From: Brevibacterium epidermidis NBRC 14811
GTDB taxonomy: Bacteria; Actinomycetota; Actinomycetes; Actinomycetales; Brevibacteriaceae
DNA: 64,000 nt
Reading direction: 5' to 3'
NCBI RefSeq assembly: GCF_001570805.1
Contig: NZ_BCSJ01000018.1
Span: 186,001-250,000, forward strand
Part shown: positions 53,511 through 62,535 of the stretch, piece after piece
How positions within the stretch are numbered: the first letter of the stretch is position 1
Layout: each line of letters opens with the position of its first letter
Position numbers and translations under genes: made by a program
The notes under the pieces: model-generated
The model's database searches: none
Told to the model about the DNA's origin: nothing
What the model saw: the letters and a program-made list of their open reading frames with translations, nothing else

Positions 53511-56216
53511 ATGAAAGTCACGACAACTCTCTCCTCCGCCGCGGCGCTCAGCCTCGTCGCGGGCCTGTCACTCTCCCTGTCGCCTGCGGTCGCTGCAGAC
53601 GTCGCGGACGGTGACGTCAACATCTCCGAGATCGCCTACACCCCCGAGACCGATTTCATCGAGATCGCCGCCGACCCCGGCACCGATATCTCCGGATGGA
53701 CCTTCGGTTCGGTGACACGCGGCGGCAGCGTCCAGGCGCAGCAGAACACCGTCACCGTGCCCGAGGACACGACGGTCGGCGATTCCGGTGCCGTCGCGAT
53801 CGACGTGCCGATCACGAACTCCGTCAAGGCCGGTTCAGCCGCCGACGGCGAGTACGGCTCGAGCGCCTTCGTCATCGACGACGACGGCGAGCTGGTCGAC
53901 TTCCAGCAGATCGGCGGCGTCGTCGACGGCAAGGGCGTCACCGGCACGAAGAACACCTTCACCCCCGCACCCGTCATCGGCCAGGAGGCCGAACCGACCG
54001 GCGCGACTGCCGCAGGCGGCCAGTCGATCCAGCTCACCGGCGATGCGTGGAAATCGGCGGTCCCCACCCCGAACGCCCTGCCAGACAGCAGTGACGACGG
54101 AGACGACGATGGCGACGACGATGGCGACGACGGCGAATCTCCCGATGGCGTCACGCCGATCGCCGACATCCAGGGCACGGGCGACGCCAGCCCCATCCAA
54201 GGCAAGACCGTGACCACCCGCGGTGTCGTCACCGCCGCCTACCCCGAAGGCGGGCTGAACGGCTACTACATCCAGACCCCAGGCACCGGTGGAGCCGACG
54301 CCGCAGATGACACCGCTTCCGACGGCATCTTCGTCTACTCCCCCGACACCGTGGCCGATGTCAGCATCGACGACCACGTCGAGGTCACCGGCACCGTGTC
54401 CGAACACTACGGCCAGTCCCAGATCTCCGTGTCAGCGAGCGGACTGAGCGACGTCGACGAACCCGCCGCGGCCGTCAAACCCATCGAAGACGCCTTCCCC
54501 GCCGGGAACGAGAAGCGCGAATCCCTCGAAGGCATGCTCCTGCAGCCGAGCGAATCGCTGACCGTCGCCGACAACTACAACACGAACACCTACGGTGAGG
54601 TGGTCCTCGCAACCGGTGAAGGCACCCTCGACCAGCCCACCGACGTCCACCGCCCCGCCACCCCCGAGGCGAAGGCCCTGGAAGCCGAGAACCTCGAACG
54701 GGAAGTCGTCCTCGATGACGGCGCCACGGTGAACTTCCTCAAGACCGATAAGGACGTCCCCCTGCCCTACCTCAGCCAGGACGAACCCGTCCGCGTCGGC
54801 GCGCAGGCGAACTTCACCTCCCCGGTGGTGCTCGGCTTCGATCACGAGAAGTGGCGGTTCCAGCCGACGACCCGCCTGACCGGGGACAACGCCGAGGCGG
54901 TGCAACCGACCAGCTTCACCGACACCCGCACCGAGGCCCCCGAGGCCGTGGGCGGACAGGTCAGCCTCGCGAGCTTCAACGTGCTCAACTACTTCACCAC
55001 CACCGGTGACCAGCTGGACGGCTGCCAGTACTACGACGACCGCGAAGGCAACCACATCACCGTCCGCGGCGGCTGCGATGCCCGCGGTGCCGCGAACGCG
55101 GAGAGCCTCAAGCGGCAGGAGACGAAGATCGTCACCGCGATCAACAAGCTCGACGCATCGGTGGTCTCGCTCATGGAGATCGAGAACTCCGCCGCCTTCG
55201 GCAAGGACCGCGACGACGCGCTGGCGACCTTGGTCAAGCGCCTCAACGAGGCGGCCGGAGCCGAGAAATGGGACTTCGTCGAATCCCCCGACGCCGTTCC
55301 GGCTGATGAGGACGTCATCCGCACGGCCCTGATCTATCAACCCGCCGAGGTGGCCCCGCAGAACGAGTCCACGATCCTTGATGATCAGGATGCGTTCTCC
55401 AATGCCCGCGAACCCCTGTCTCAGGCGTTCGCCCCGAAGGACGGCTCCGGTGAGGTCGAGAAGGACAAGACCTTCGTGACGATCTCCAACCACTTCAAGT
55501 CCAAGGGATCGGGTTCAGGTCCGGGCAATGAGGACTCCGGTGATGGTCAGGGCGCGTCGAACGCCGATCGTGTGAAGCAGGCTGAAGCGCTCGTCGGCTT
55601 CGCCGGTGACCAGCAGGAGGCGGCCGACAGCGAACTGGTCTACCTCCTCGGTGACTTCAACTCCTACACTCAGGAGGACCCGATGCAGGTCTTCTTTGAG
55701 GCCGGGTACAAGGACATCGCGGCGGAGAAGACGGACGAATCCACCTACGTCTATGGTTCGCGCACCGGCAGCCTCGACCACGTCCTCGCTCTCGACGCCT
55801 CGGACGCAGGCGATGGGCCGACGGCCTTCGGCTCTGTCACCGGGGCCGATGTCTGGAACATCAACTCGGTCGAGTCCCTGGCACTCGAGTACAGCCGGTT
55901 CAACTACAACGTCGCCGATCTCTTCGCTCCGGACCAGTTCCGGGCCTCCGACCATGATCCGGTCGTCGTCGGCCTCTTCGACGAAACGGACGAAGGCGGC
56001 GACGATGACAGCGGAGCCGATGGATCCGATGAGTCGAACGACGATGCCGACGGTGCGGACAACGCCGACGGCTCAAGCGACCACCCCGGCGGAAAGAACG
56101 CGGGGAAGAACGGCGGCAAGAACGGCGGCAAGAACGGCAATCATTGGGGCAGCCGCGACGGTGATCACCCTGGAGGCAAGAACGCCGGGAAGAACGGTCG
56201 CCACAACGGTTGGTGA
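53511..56216 (+). CDS. nucH: Secreted ExeM/NucH-family endonuclease
   Basis: The product is 901 residues from ATG 53511, with a signal peptide (KVTTTLSSAAALSLVAGL, cut near AVAAD). Residues about 35-165 resemble a lamin-tail-like domain (VNISEIAYTPETDFIEIA, SGWTF). An Asp-rich linker, a nucleic-acid-binding OB-like domain (DIQGTGDASPIQGKTVTTRGVV, GYYIQTPG) and the EEP nuclease domain (LASFNVLNYFTTTGDQLDGC, VSLMEIENS, TISNHFKSKGS, YLLGDFNSYTQED, SLDHVLAL, ASDHDPVVV) follow. The tail is acidic and then carries GGKN/AGKN repeats. It degrades extracellular DNA or RNA; C. glutamicum NucH is known as phosphate-starvation-induced, matching the promoter here. Confidence 0.9.
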   Translation: MKVTTTLSSAAALSLVAGLSLSLSPAVAADVADGDVNISEIAYTPETDFIEIAADPGTDISGWTFGSVTRGGSVQAQQNTVTVPEDTTVGDSGAVAIDVPITNSVKAGSAADGEYGSSAFVIDDDGELVDFQQIGGVVDGKGVTGTKNTFTPAPVIGQEAEPTGATAAGGQSIQLTGDAWKSAVPTPNALPDSSDDGDDDGDDDGDDGESPDGVTPIADIQGTGDASPIQGKTVTTRGVVTAAYPEGGLNGYYIQTPGTGGADAADDTASDGIFVYSPDTVADVSIDDHVEVTGTVSEHYGQSQISVSASGLSDVDEPAAAVKPIEDAFPAGNEKRESLEGMLLQPSESLTVADNYNTNTYGEVVLATGEGTLDQPTDVHRPATPEAKALEAENLEREVVLDDGATVNFLKTDKDVPLPYLSQDEPVRVGAQANFTSPVVLGFDHEKWRFQPTTRLTGDNAEAVQPTSFTDTRTEAPEAVGGQVSLASFNVLNYFTTTGDQLDGCQYYDDREGNHITVRGGCDARGAANAESLKRQETKIVTAINKLDASVVSLMEIENSAAFGKDRDDALATLVKRLNEAAGAEKWDFVESPDAVPADEDVIRTALIYQPAEVAPQNESTILDDQDAFSNAREPLSQAFAPKDGSGEVEKDKTFVTISNHFKSKGSGSGPGNEDSGDGQGASNADRVKQAEALVGFAGDQQEAADSELVYLLGDFNSYTQEDPMQVFFEAGYKDIAAEKTDESTYVYGSRTGSLDHVLALDASDAGDGPTAFGSVTGADVWNINSVESLALEYSRFNYNVADLFAPDQFRASDHDPVVVGLFDETDEGGDDDSGADGSDESNDDADGADNADGSSDHPGGKNAGKNGGKNGGKNGNHWGSRDGDHPGGKNAGKNGRHNGW

Positions 56217-56219
56217 CAC

Positions 56220-57386
56220 CTAGTCGGTGACGGCCACCTGCCCCCGCATGAGCACTCGTGCCGTGCGAAAGAGGGAGGTGGCCGTCACCGTGTCCGCGTC
56301 GAAGACGGCACCGGCCGTGACGACGCCCGAAGGGGTGGCCAGCCGCACTTCCGGCCCGACATTTTTGTCTTCGTACCCGGTGTCGGACCCGGGCCTGGAG
56401 CGTCGGATGATGCGGTTGATGATCGTGTCCGGGATCTGCGCGGCCGCGGCCAGGCACATGGCTCCGGTTCCGGGCACGGCTTTATGCGTCTGACCCATGG
56501 AGATCATCCGCACGAGCAGGTCGGTCTCCTCGACGGCCAGGGTCGTTCCGTCGAGCAATCGGGTGGGCTGTGGGGCGGCGACCACGGCGACCTTCGGCAC
56601 GACGTCCGGCGCTTCCTCCGGTGACTCACACAGCCCCATCCGCACAGCGGCGTTGCGGCGCAGCTTCGCGATCATGCCCATCGCGTGCTTGTTCGCGTCG
56701 ATCTCCTCCGGAGATTCGGTGCCCTTGAGTCCGATCGCAGCACCCGGGACGATGACGACGGGCAGGGTGGCGTCGACGAGGCTGACCTCGAACATCGCCC
56801 CACCGGCAGTGATGGACTCGGCTGCCTTCCCCGTCGGCAGGAGTCCGGCGGTGCGGCTGCCGGCCGGGTCGGGGTAGATGAGTTCGAGCGGTGCGCCCGT
56901 TCCGCTGACTCCGGGCAGCACCAGATCTCCCGTAACGTCGGCCTGCCCATCGACGACGCCGAGGCCGACGTCGACGAGTTTCTGCGTGTTCGTATTGAAC
57001 AGCCGGAAGACATTCCATCCGTCGGCTGCGGTGATCAGACCCTCTGACAGCGCGAAGGGCACGACCCCGGACGACAGATTTCCGCAGTTGCCGGAATAGT
57101 CGACGGCCGCCTCGGTGACGGAGACCTGACCGAACGTGTAGTCGAGGTCGACCCCGTCCCTCGCCGAGGCGGCCACGACGACGATCTTCGACAGCGAGGA
57201 GATTCCCCCGCCCATTCCGTCGAGCTGACGGCCGAACGGATCGGGCGAGCCCATCGCCTGGCAGAAGATCGTGTCCCACTCCGCCGTGTCCCCGTCCGCG
57301 TTGAGCGACGGCAGCGCGGATTCGCTGAAGAACAGTCCCTTGCTTGTGCCGCCGCGAACGAACGTGGCATCGACCCACCGAGTCAT
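56220..57386 (-). CDS. PrpF-family isomerase/tautomerase
   Basis: The product is 388 residues from ATG 57386; the upstream extension overlaps the transporter gene. PrpF motifs are ATFVRGGTSKGLFF, MGSPDPFGRQLDGMGGGISSLSKIVV, DYSGNCGNLSSGVVPFAL and GQTHKAVPGTGAMCLAAAA. The family isomerises double bonds of aconitate-like acids (methylaconitate, oxalomesaconate). It lies four bases after the transporter stop and is the last gene of the aldehyde dehydrogenase-transporter-PrpF run. Its substrate is unknown; a 4-oxalomesaconate tautomerase role is one possibility. Confidence 0.88.
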   Translation of the reverse strand: MTRWVDATFVRGGTSKGLFFSESALPSLNADGDTAEWDTIFCQAMGSPDPFGRQLDGMGGGISSLSKIVVVAASARDGVDLDYTFGQVSVTEAAVDYSGNCGNLSSGVVPFALSEGLITAADGWNVFRLFNTNTQKLVDVGLGVVDGQADVTGDLVLPGVSGTGAPLELIYPDPAGSRTAGLLPTGKAAESITAGGAMFEVSLVDATLPVVIVPGAAIGLKGTESPEEIDANKHAMGMIAKLRRNAAVRMGLCESPEEAPDVVPKVAVVAAPQPTRLLDGTTLAVEETDLLVRMISMGQTHKAVPGTGAMCLAAAAQIPDTIINRIIRRSRPGSDTGYEDKNVGPEVRLATPSGVVTAGAVFDADTVTATSLFRTARVLMRGQVAVTD

Positions 57387-57390
57387 GCTT

Positions 57391-58671
57391 TCAGCGTAGC
57401 GACTTCGGCACGATCGCCATGGCAGCGAACCCGAGCACGGCGACGACAGCGAAGAGATAGAAGCCCCACGGATAGGCGATGCCCGCGGTGACGAGGGCGC
57501 CGGTGATGAACGGACCGACGATGGCACCGATCCGACCGATGCCCGAAGCCATGCCCAGCGCGGTGCCGCGGGCCTGAGCCGGGTAGATGGCCGAGACGAA
57601 GGCGTAGACGAGCACCTGGGCGGAGAAGACGAAGACTCCGGTGATGAACACCGCGATGTTGAGCAGCACCTGGCTGGTCATCGGAATCGACAGTGCGGCG
57701 AGGAAGATCGCTGCGAGGACGAACCACATGAGCACGATCTTCTTCGTCCCGTGCTTGTCGGCCAGCCAGCCGGCCAGGACGAGCCCGACGACGGCACCGA
57801 TGTTCATGACGAAGAGCATGACCAGAGAATCCGAGACCTCGTAGCCGGCGTCGGCCATGATCTTCGGCAGCCAGGTGTTGAGTCCGTAGACCAACAGGAG
57901 TCCCATGAAGCTCGCTGCCCACACGCCGATGGTCACCAGGGCCAGCTTGCCCTCGAAGAGCCCCGCCATTCCTGTCTTCGCCTGCGCGTCGACGGTGCCG
58001 GACGGATCAGCAGCGTCGACATCCACCGCCTGCGCGGCAGCGGGGTTGCGTTTGAGTTCCTGAGCGATGAGGAAGACCTCGGATTCGGGCAGCTTCCAGA
58101 TCAGGAGGGGCACCATGACGAGGCCGGCGATTCCGCCGGCGAGGAAGAGCAGGTGCCAATTGTGGGAGTAAACGACGGCGAGCAGGGAGATCGCGACGGC
58201 GCCGGCATGGTAGCCGGTCATCGTCAGCGTCGTGGCCTTTCCGGTCTTACCCGACTTGTTGTACTCGCTGATGTAGGCGAGCGCGCTGGGCATCACGGCA
58301 CCGAGGAACAGTCCGGCAATGAACCGGTAGGTGGTGAACAGTGCGACGTTCGGAGCGAACGCGACGAGCAGAGTGAAGACGCTGAAGCCGATGACGCAGC
58401 CGATGATCGCCCACCGTCGTCCGATCCGGTCGACGACGGGGCCGACGGATACAGCGCCGAGGCCGACGCCCACGAGGCTGAGCGTGGCCACCATCGTGGC
58501 CGCCTCGGGGGTGAATCCGAGGGCCTCGGTGGCCAGCAGCTCGGGGATGACCGCGCCGAGGACGACGAGGTCGAAGCCTTCCAAAGCGACGGCCAGCCAG
58601 CACAGGACGGCCGGCCAGCGGCCCGCCGAGGCGGAACCGGTCGCGGATGCGGATGGGGCGGTTGCGGACAT
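57391..58671 (-). CDS. Major facilitator transporter, aromatic acid:H+ symporter type
   Basis: The product has 426 residues and 12 hydrophobic segments. The first helix has LCWLAVALEGFDLVVLGAVIPEL, typical of the AAHS family (DGFD-like motif), followed by GPVVDRIGRR and, in the second half, GWLADKHGTKK and ARGTALGMASGIGRIGAIVGP. It probably imports an aromatic or related carboxylate. It is in one unit with an aldehyde dehydrogenase (28 bp upstream) and PrpF. Confidence 0.9.
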   Translation of the reverse strand: MSATAPSASATGSASAGRWPAVLCWLAVALEGFDLVVLGAVIPELLATEALGFTPEAATMVATLSLVGVGLGAVSVGPVVDRIGRRWAIIGCVIGFSVFTLLVAFAPNVALFTTYRFIAGLFLGAVMPSALAYISEYNKSGKTGKATTLTMTGYHAGAVAISLLAVVYSHNWHLLFLAGGIAGLVMVPLLIWKLPESEVFLIAQELKRNPAAAQAVDVDAADPSGTVDAQAKTGMAGLFEGKLALVTIGVWAASFMGLLLVYGLNTWLPKIMADAGYEVSDSLVMLFVMNIGAVVGLVLAGWLADKHGTKKIVLMWFVLAAIFLAALSIPMTSQVLLNIAVFITGVFVFSAQVLVYAFVSAIYPAQARGTALGMASGIGRIGAIVGPFITGALVTAGIAYPWGFYLFAVVAVLGFAAMAIVPKSLR

Positions 58672-58699
58672 CGGTGTCTCCGGTGTGTTGTCGTGCAGG

Positions 58700-60157
58700 T
58701 CAGAAGGGGTAGGGCGCGATGGACGAGCGCATCGTCACCCACTGGGTTTCGGTGAAGGCTTCGATATTGGCCTCAGCCCCGCCGAAACGGGATCCGTTGC
58801 CGGAGTCCTTCATCCCGCCGAAGGGGACGTTGGCCTCGTCGGAGACGGTCTGTTCGTTGATATGGACCTTCCCGGTGTCGACGAGGTCGGCCAGGTCCAT
58901 GGCCAGACCCACATCGCCGAGGATGCCGAGCGAGAGTCCGTATTCACTGTCGTTGACCATCTCGGCGGCTTCTTCGAGGGTGGAGAAGCGGGCCACCGGG
59001 GCGACGGGTCCGAAGATCTCCTGCGCCCAGGCGGGGTTCGACGGGCTGAGATCCGTGAGCACTGTGGGCAGGACGAAGGCGCCTTCGCCCGGGCCTCCGG
59101 CGACGAGTGTGGCGCCGTCGGCGGTGGCTTTGTCGAGGATGTCGCGGACGTGGGTGCGCTGTTTCTCGTCGATGATCGGTCCGATCGCAACCTCCTCGGT
59201 GGCGGGGTTGCCCACCGGCAGATTGCGGGCGCGTTCGGCCAGCTGTTCGACATAGTCGTCGTAGATGGATTCGTGGACGAGGTGGCGGCCTGTGGTCATG
59301 CAGATCTGGCCTTGGTGCATCCACGATCCGAAGGCCCCCGCGGAGGTGGCCGGACCAACCTCGGCTCCGGGCAGGACGACGAGCGCATTGTTTCCACCGA
59401 GTTCGAGGTGGCAGCGCTTGAGGAGGCGACCCGCGGCTTCGCCGACCTTGCGTCCGGCCGCAGTGGAACCGGTGAACGAGATGACGGAGACCTCGGGAGC
59501 GGCGACGACGGCTTCACCGGCGTCAAGGCCGCCGGGCAGAACCTGGAGCAGCCCTTCGGGCAGTCCCGCCTCGGCGAAGACCTTCGCGATCGCCACTCCG
59601 GCGCACACGGCGGTGCGCGGGTCCGGCTTGAGCAGAACCGCGTTGCCCAGGGCCAGGGCCGGGGCGACGGAGCGCATGGCGAGGATGAGGGGGAAGTTGA
59701 ACGGGGCGATGACGGAGACGACTCCGGCGGGCACCCGACGGGCGAAGGACCAGCGGGGTTCGTTCGAGGTGAGCACCTGCCCCTTGGGGTGGCTGGGCAG
59801 GGCGGAGGATTCGTAGCAGATGGCTTCGGCGGAGGAGATCTCGAGTGCGGCCTTCGGCGGGATGGAGCCGGCTTCTCGGATAATCCATCCGGCGATCTCA
59901 TCGCCGTGTTCGGCCCACAGAGCACCGGCGCGGCGCAGCACTGCGGCCCGTTCGGCAGGAGTGGTCTTCGCCCATTCCTTCTGTGCAGCGGCGGCTCGCG
60001 TGGCGGCGGCGGTGACATCGTCGGCGCTGGCGGCACCGAGGCGGCCGAGGGTCTCACCGGTGGCCGGTTCGATGACGTCGTAGGTCTCTCCGGAGCCGGC
60101 GGTCCAGGTGCCGGTGAAGATCTTCTCGTGCCAGTCGGTTCCCAGGAAATCAGTCAT
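58700..60157 (-). CDS. NAD(P)-dependent aldehyde dehydrogenase, benzaldehyde-dehydrogenase-like
   Basis: The product has 485 residues. Key parts are PAGVVSVIAPFNFPLILAMRSVAPALALGN, SFTGSTAAGRKV, HLELGGNNALVVLPGAE with the catalytic glutamate, and HQGQICMTTGRHLVHESIYD with the nucleophile cysteine. The HQGQICM context is characteristic of benzaldehyde/vanillin-type dehydrogenases. It is the first gene of the operon and is divergent from an IclR regulator. The exact aldehyde is unknown. Confidence 0.9.
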   Translation of the reverse strand: MTDFLGTDWHEKIFTGTWTAGSGETYDVIEPATGETLGRLGAASADDVTAAATRAAAAQKEWAKTTPAERAAVLRRAGALWAEHGDEIAGWIIREAGSIPPKAALEISSAEAICYESSALPSHPKGQVLTSNEPRWSFARRVPAGVVSVIAPFNFPLILAMRSVAPALALGNAVLLKPDPRTAVCAGVAIAKVFAEAGLPEGLLQVLPGGLDAGEAVVAAPEVSVISFTGSTAAGRKVGEAAGRLLKRCHLELGGNNALVVLPGAEVGPATSAGAFGSWMHQGQICMTTGRHLVHESIYDDYVEQLAERARNLPVGNPATEEVAIGPIIDEKQRTHVRDILDKATADGATLVAGGPGEGAFVLPTVLTDLSPSNPAWAQEIFGPVAPVARFSTLEEAAEMVNDSEYGLSLGILGDVGLAMDLADLVDTGKVHINEQTVSDEANVPFGGMKDSGNGSRFGGAEANIEAFTETQWVTMRSSIAPYPF

Positions 60158-60250
60158 TGTCTGTCCTCACTTCTTTGTCGGGGCGGGACTGTGGTGCACC
60201 TCTCGTCAGAGTAGTGACCCGCACCACCCGAAGCCACAGCGCTCCCATTC

Positions 60251-60281
60251 ATTGAGAATTTCGATAGAGAGCCGCTAGAAT
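60251..60281 (+). promoter_or_regulatory. Promoter and operator of the IclR gene
   Basis: TTGAGA (60252-60257) and TAGAAT (60276-60281) are 18 bases apart; the ATG follows seven bases later, so the message is probably leaderless. ATTGAGAATTTCGAT (60251-60265) is an imperfect inverted repeat over the -35 box and may bind the IclR product. Confidence 0.55.
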
Positions 60282-60288
60282 CCGAGGC

Positions 60289-61059
60289 ATGGCGAACTCT
60301 CCTTCCGGCGACTCGATGATCGATCGGCTCGTGCGTGTGCTCGCATCCTTCGACCCGGACCATCAGAGCCTGAGCACCGACGAGATCGCCGAGCGTGCCG
60401 AACTGCCGAAGTCGACGGCCTACCGACTCATCGGTGAGATGATGCGTCACGATCTGCTCCAGCGCGACCCCAATGGGCGTATCCGAATCGGAGTCGGGAT
60501 GTGGGAGCTGTCGAACCGCGCCTCCGATGCCGTCGATCTGGCTTCGGTGGCCAGGCCGCACATGATGGGTGTACACGAGTTCGTCGGTGAGAACACCCAG
60601 TTGGGCATTCTGCGGGAGCGGGAGGTGCTCATCATCGAGCGCATGTCGGCGCCGAATGCGGTCATCCACCGGTCGAAGACCGCCGGTCGGCTGCCGGCTC
60701 ATGCGTCGTCCTGCGGACTCGTGCTCTTGGCGTATGCGCCCAAACATGTGCGTGAGGCGTATCTGCGGGGTCCGCTGGCCGCACTCACGGAGAAGACGAC
60801 GACGGATCCTGCCGCCCTGCGCAAGATGTTCACCTCGATCCGGTCTCACCATTTCGCGGAGCTGTCCGGCCATATCGATGAGGGCACGACAGGCATCACG
60901 GTTCCTGTCTTCGATGCCGGTGGGGCGGCGATCGCCGGGCTTGGCGTCGTCATCGATTCGGAGCACCGGAAAGGTGTGCCCGCGATCATGCGGGTCCTAC
61001 GGACCGCCTCGGCGAGGATCACGCAGGATCTCTCAGCCGATCATCGATTCGCCGGCTGA
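60289..61059 (+). CDS. IclR-family regulator next to aldehyde dehydrogenase operon
   Basis: The product has 256 residues. The winged helix (about 10-70) has MIDRLVRVLASFDPDHQSLSTDEIAERAELPKSTAYRL-like order, followed by the effector domain with LGILREREVLIIERM, AGRLPAHASSCGLVLLAYAP and YLRGPLAALTEKTTTDP. It is divergent from the aldehyde dehydrogenase-AAHS-PrpF unit, which it probably controls in response to an aromatic or related acid. The ATG has no ribosome site, consistent with a leaderless transcript. Confidence 0.9.
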   Translation: MANSPSGDSMIDRLVRVLASFDPDHQSLSTDEIAERAELPKSTAYRLIGEMMRHDLLQRDPNGRIRIGVGMWELSNRASDAVDLASVARPHMMGVHEFVGENTQLGILREREVLIIERMSAPNAVIHRSKTAGRLPAHASSCGLVLLAYAPKHVREAYLRGPLAALTEKTTTDPAALRKMFTSIRSHHFAELSGHIDEGTTGITVPVFDAGGAAIAGLGVVIDSEHRKGVPAIMRVLRTASARITQDLSADHRFAG

Positions 61060-61075
61060 ACCGGATCGCCGCGAC

Positions 61076-61462
61076 TCAGATCAGCACTCCGACGATCAGG
61101 CAGAGCACACCGAGCAGCGGCAGAGTGCCCTGTTTGATCGCGGAGGCGAGCAGCTCACGGCTTGAGAGTGCGAGCACCAGTGCTGCGGCGAGCATCGATC
61201 CTGCCCCGACGAAGACGAGGGTGAGACCGACCGCAGCAGAGCCTGCACCGAAGACGATGAGGCCGATGAACACAGCGAGTGCCAAGAAGAGGTTGTAGAA
61301 GCCCTGGTTGAAGGCCAGGGACTTCGTCGTCTCGGCCTCGGCCTCGGTGGTGCCGAATGTGGCGCGGGCACGTGGACTCGTCCAGGCGATGGACTCCAGG
61401 TAGAAGATGAAGACGTGCAGGGCGGCGGCGAGGCCGGCGACGACGAGTCCGGCGATCGTCAT
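61076..61462 (-). CDS. DUF1304 membrane protein
   Basis: The product has 128 residues and four hydrophobic segments (IAGLVVAGLAAALHVFIFYLES, FYNLFLALAVFIGLIVFG, AAVGLTLVFVGAGSMLAAALVLAL, GTLPLLGVLCLIVGVLI). HVFIFYLE and NQGFYNLFLA are typical of DUF1304. Its ATG overlaps the DUF2277 stop by four bases. The function is unknown. Confidence 0.9.
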   Translation of the reverse strand: MTIAGLVVAGLAAALHVFIFYLESIAWTSPRARATFGTTEAEAETTKSLAFNQGFYNLFLALAVFIGLIVFGAGSAAVGLTLVFVGAGSMLAAALVLALSSRELLASAIKQGTLPLLGVLCLIVGVLI

Positions 61463-61722
61463 GCGCGACCTGCGAATCTCGCTCGTCGCTTCTCCGCTTC
61501 CTCCTCTCGATTCTTCGGCGGCGCGTTCGTCACCAGCGCATCGAGGAGGTGCTGGGTGGTGTGCGCGATCTCCTCGACAGCGGCGTCGAAGGCTTCGGCA
61601 TTGGCCTGCGAGGGCTTCGTCGTCCCGGCGATCTTGCGCACGTACTGCAGGGCGGCGGCGTGGACTTCGTCGGAGGTGGCGGCGGGTTCGAAATTATGGA
61701 GTGTTCTGATGTTTCTGCACAT
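61459..61722 (-). CDS. DUF2277 small protein
   Basis: The product is 87 residues from ATG 61722. It begins MCRNIRTLHNFEPAATSDEV and contains AALQYVRKIAG, the conserved DUF2277 pattern with an N-terminal cysteine. It ends in a charged helix (KNREEEAEKRRARF). The function is unknown. It is coupled to DUF1304 (ATGA overlap) and has no ribosome site; the shared GGGTACC promoter block lies just upstream. Confidence 0.9.
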   Translation of the reverse strand: MCRNIRTLHNFEPAATSDEVHAAALQYVRKIAGTTKPSQANAEAFDAAVEEIAHTTQHLLDALVTNAPPKNREEEAEKRRARFAGRA

Positions 61723-61725
61723 GCC

Positions 61726-61749
61726 AAAACGGTACCCCTCGGCACTGAC
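61726..61749 (-). promoter_or_regulatory. Promoter block shared with the DUF222-HNH gene
   Basis: On the minus strand GTCAGTG-n-CGA-n-GGGTACC-GTTTT precedes the DUF2277 ATG at the same distance as the block at 47420-47442. It lies in the 63-bp region shared with the divergent alarmone synthetase. Confidence 0.45.
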
Positions 61750-61785
61750 GCAGCACAGATGTTCCGCCGATACACTGAGGCCACA

Positions 61786-62535
61786 ATGGAGATCGGGAGA
61801 GAGATGACGCCAGCAGAGACAGCCCTGACAACGCAGCAGATCGAGAGCATCCGTCAGCTGCGGCTGGATTTCTCGCAGCTGATCATGCACCACCGATTCG
61901 TCATCGACGAGGTGCTCACGAAGATCTCGATCCTGCGCGAGGAGTCCGTCCACACGCGCAGCTACAACCCGATCGAGCACATCTCCTCTCGCGTGAAGTC
62001 GCCGCGGAGCCTGCTGGAGAAGGTCCATCGTCGGGGCCTGCCGCTCGACACCGAGATCATCCGGCGGGAGATCACCGACATCGCGGGCATCCGCATCACC
62101 TGCAGCTTCATCGCCGACACCTATCACGTCCTCGAGCTGCTCACCGCGCAGAACGACGTCCGCCTCGTCGAGGTCAAGGACTACATCGCAGAGCCGAAGC
62201 CCAACGGCTACCGCAGCCTGCACGCGATCCTCGAGGTCCCGGTGTTCCTCCGCAGCGGGCCGACCCCGGTCATCTGCGAGGTGCAGATCCGCACGATCGC
62301 GATGGACTTCTGGGCGAGCCTCGAACACAAGATCCACTACAAGTTCGACGGCGACGTTCCCGAACGTCTCATCGGCGAGCTCACCGAGGCGGCCGACGCG
62401 GCTAGTGAACTCGACCGGAAGATGGAACGCCTCCACGCCGAGGTCAGAAGCGGTTCACCGGATGTCGATTCCGGCGAGGAGTTCGACGAGGAGGCTCTGC
62501 GGATCCTTTGGGACCTCAGTCGGCGGGAGGGCTAG
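61786..62535 (+). CDS. Small alarmone synthetase (RelP/RelQ-like)
   Basis: The product is 249 residues from ATG 61786 (GAGG five bases upstream) or 243 from ATG 61804. It is a lone (p)ppGpp synthetase domain: PRSLLEKVHRRG, REITDIAGIRITCSFI, VKDYIAEPKPNGYRSLH, EVQIRTIAMDFWASLEHKIHYK. There is no HD hydrolase, TGS or ACT domain. It transfers pyrophosphate from ATP to GDP or GTP. Its 3' end overlaps the convergent DHFR-like gene by 20 bp. Confidence 0.93.
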   Translation: MEIGREMTPAETALTTQQIESIRQLRLDFSQLIMHHRFVIDEVLTKISILREESVHTRSYNPIEHISSRVKSPRSLLEKVHRRGLPLDTEIIRREITDIAGIRITCSFIADTYHVLELLTAQNDVRLVEVKDYIAEPKPNGYRSLHAILEVPVFLRSGPTPVICEVQIRTIAMDFWASLEHKIHYKFDGDVPERLIGELTEAADAASELDRKMERLHAEVRSGSPDVDSGEEFDEEALRILWDLSRREG

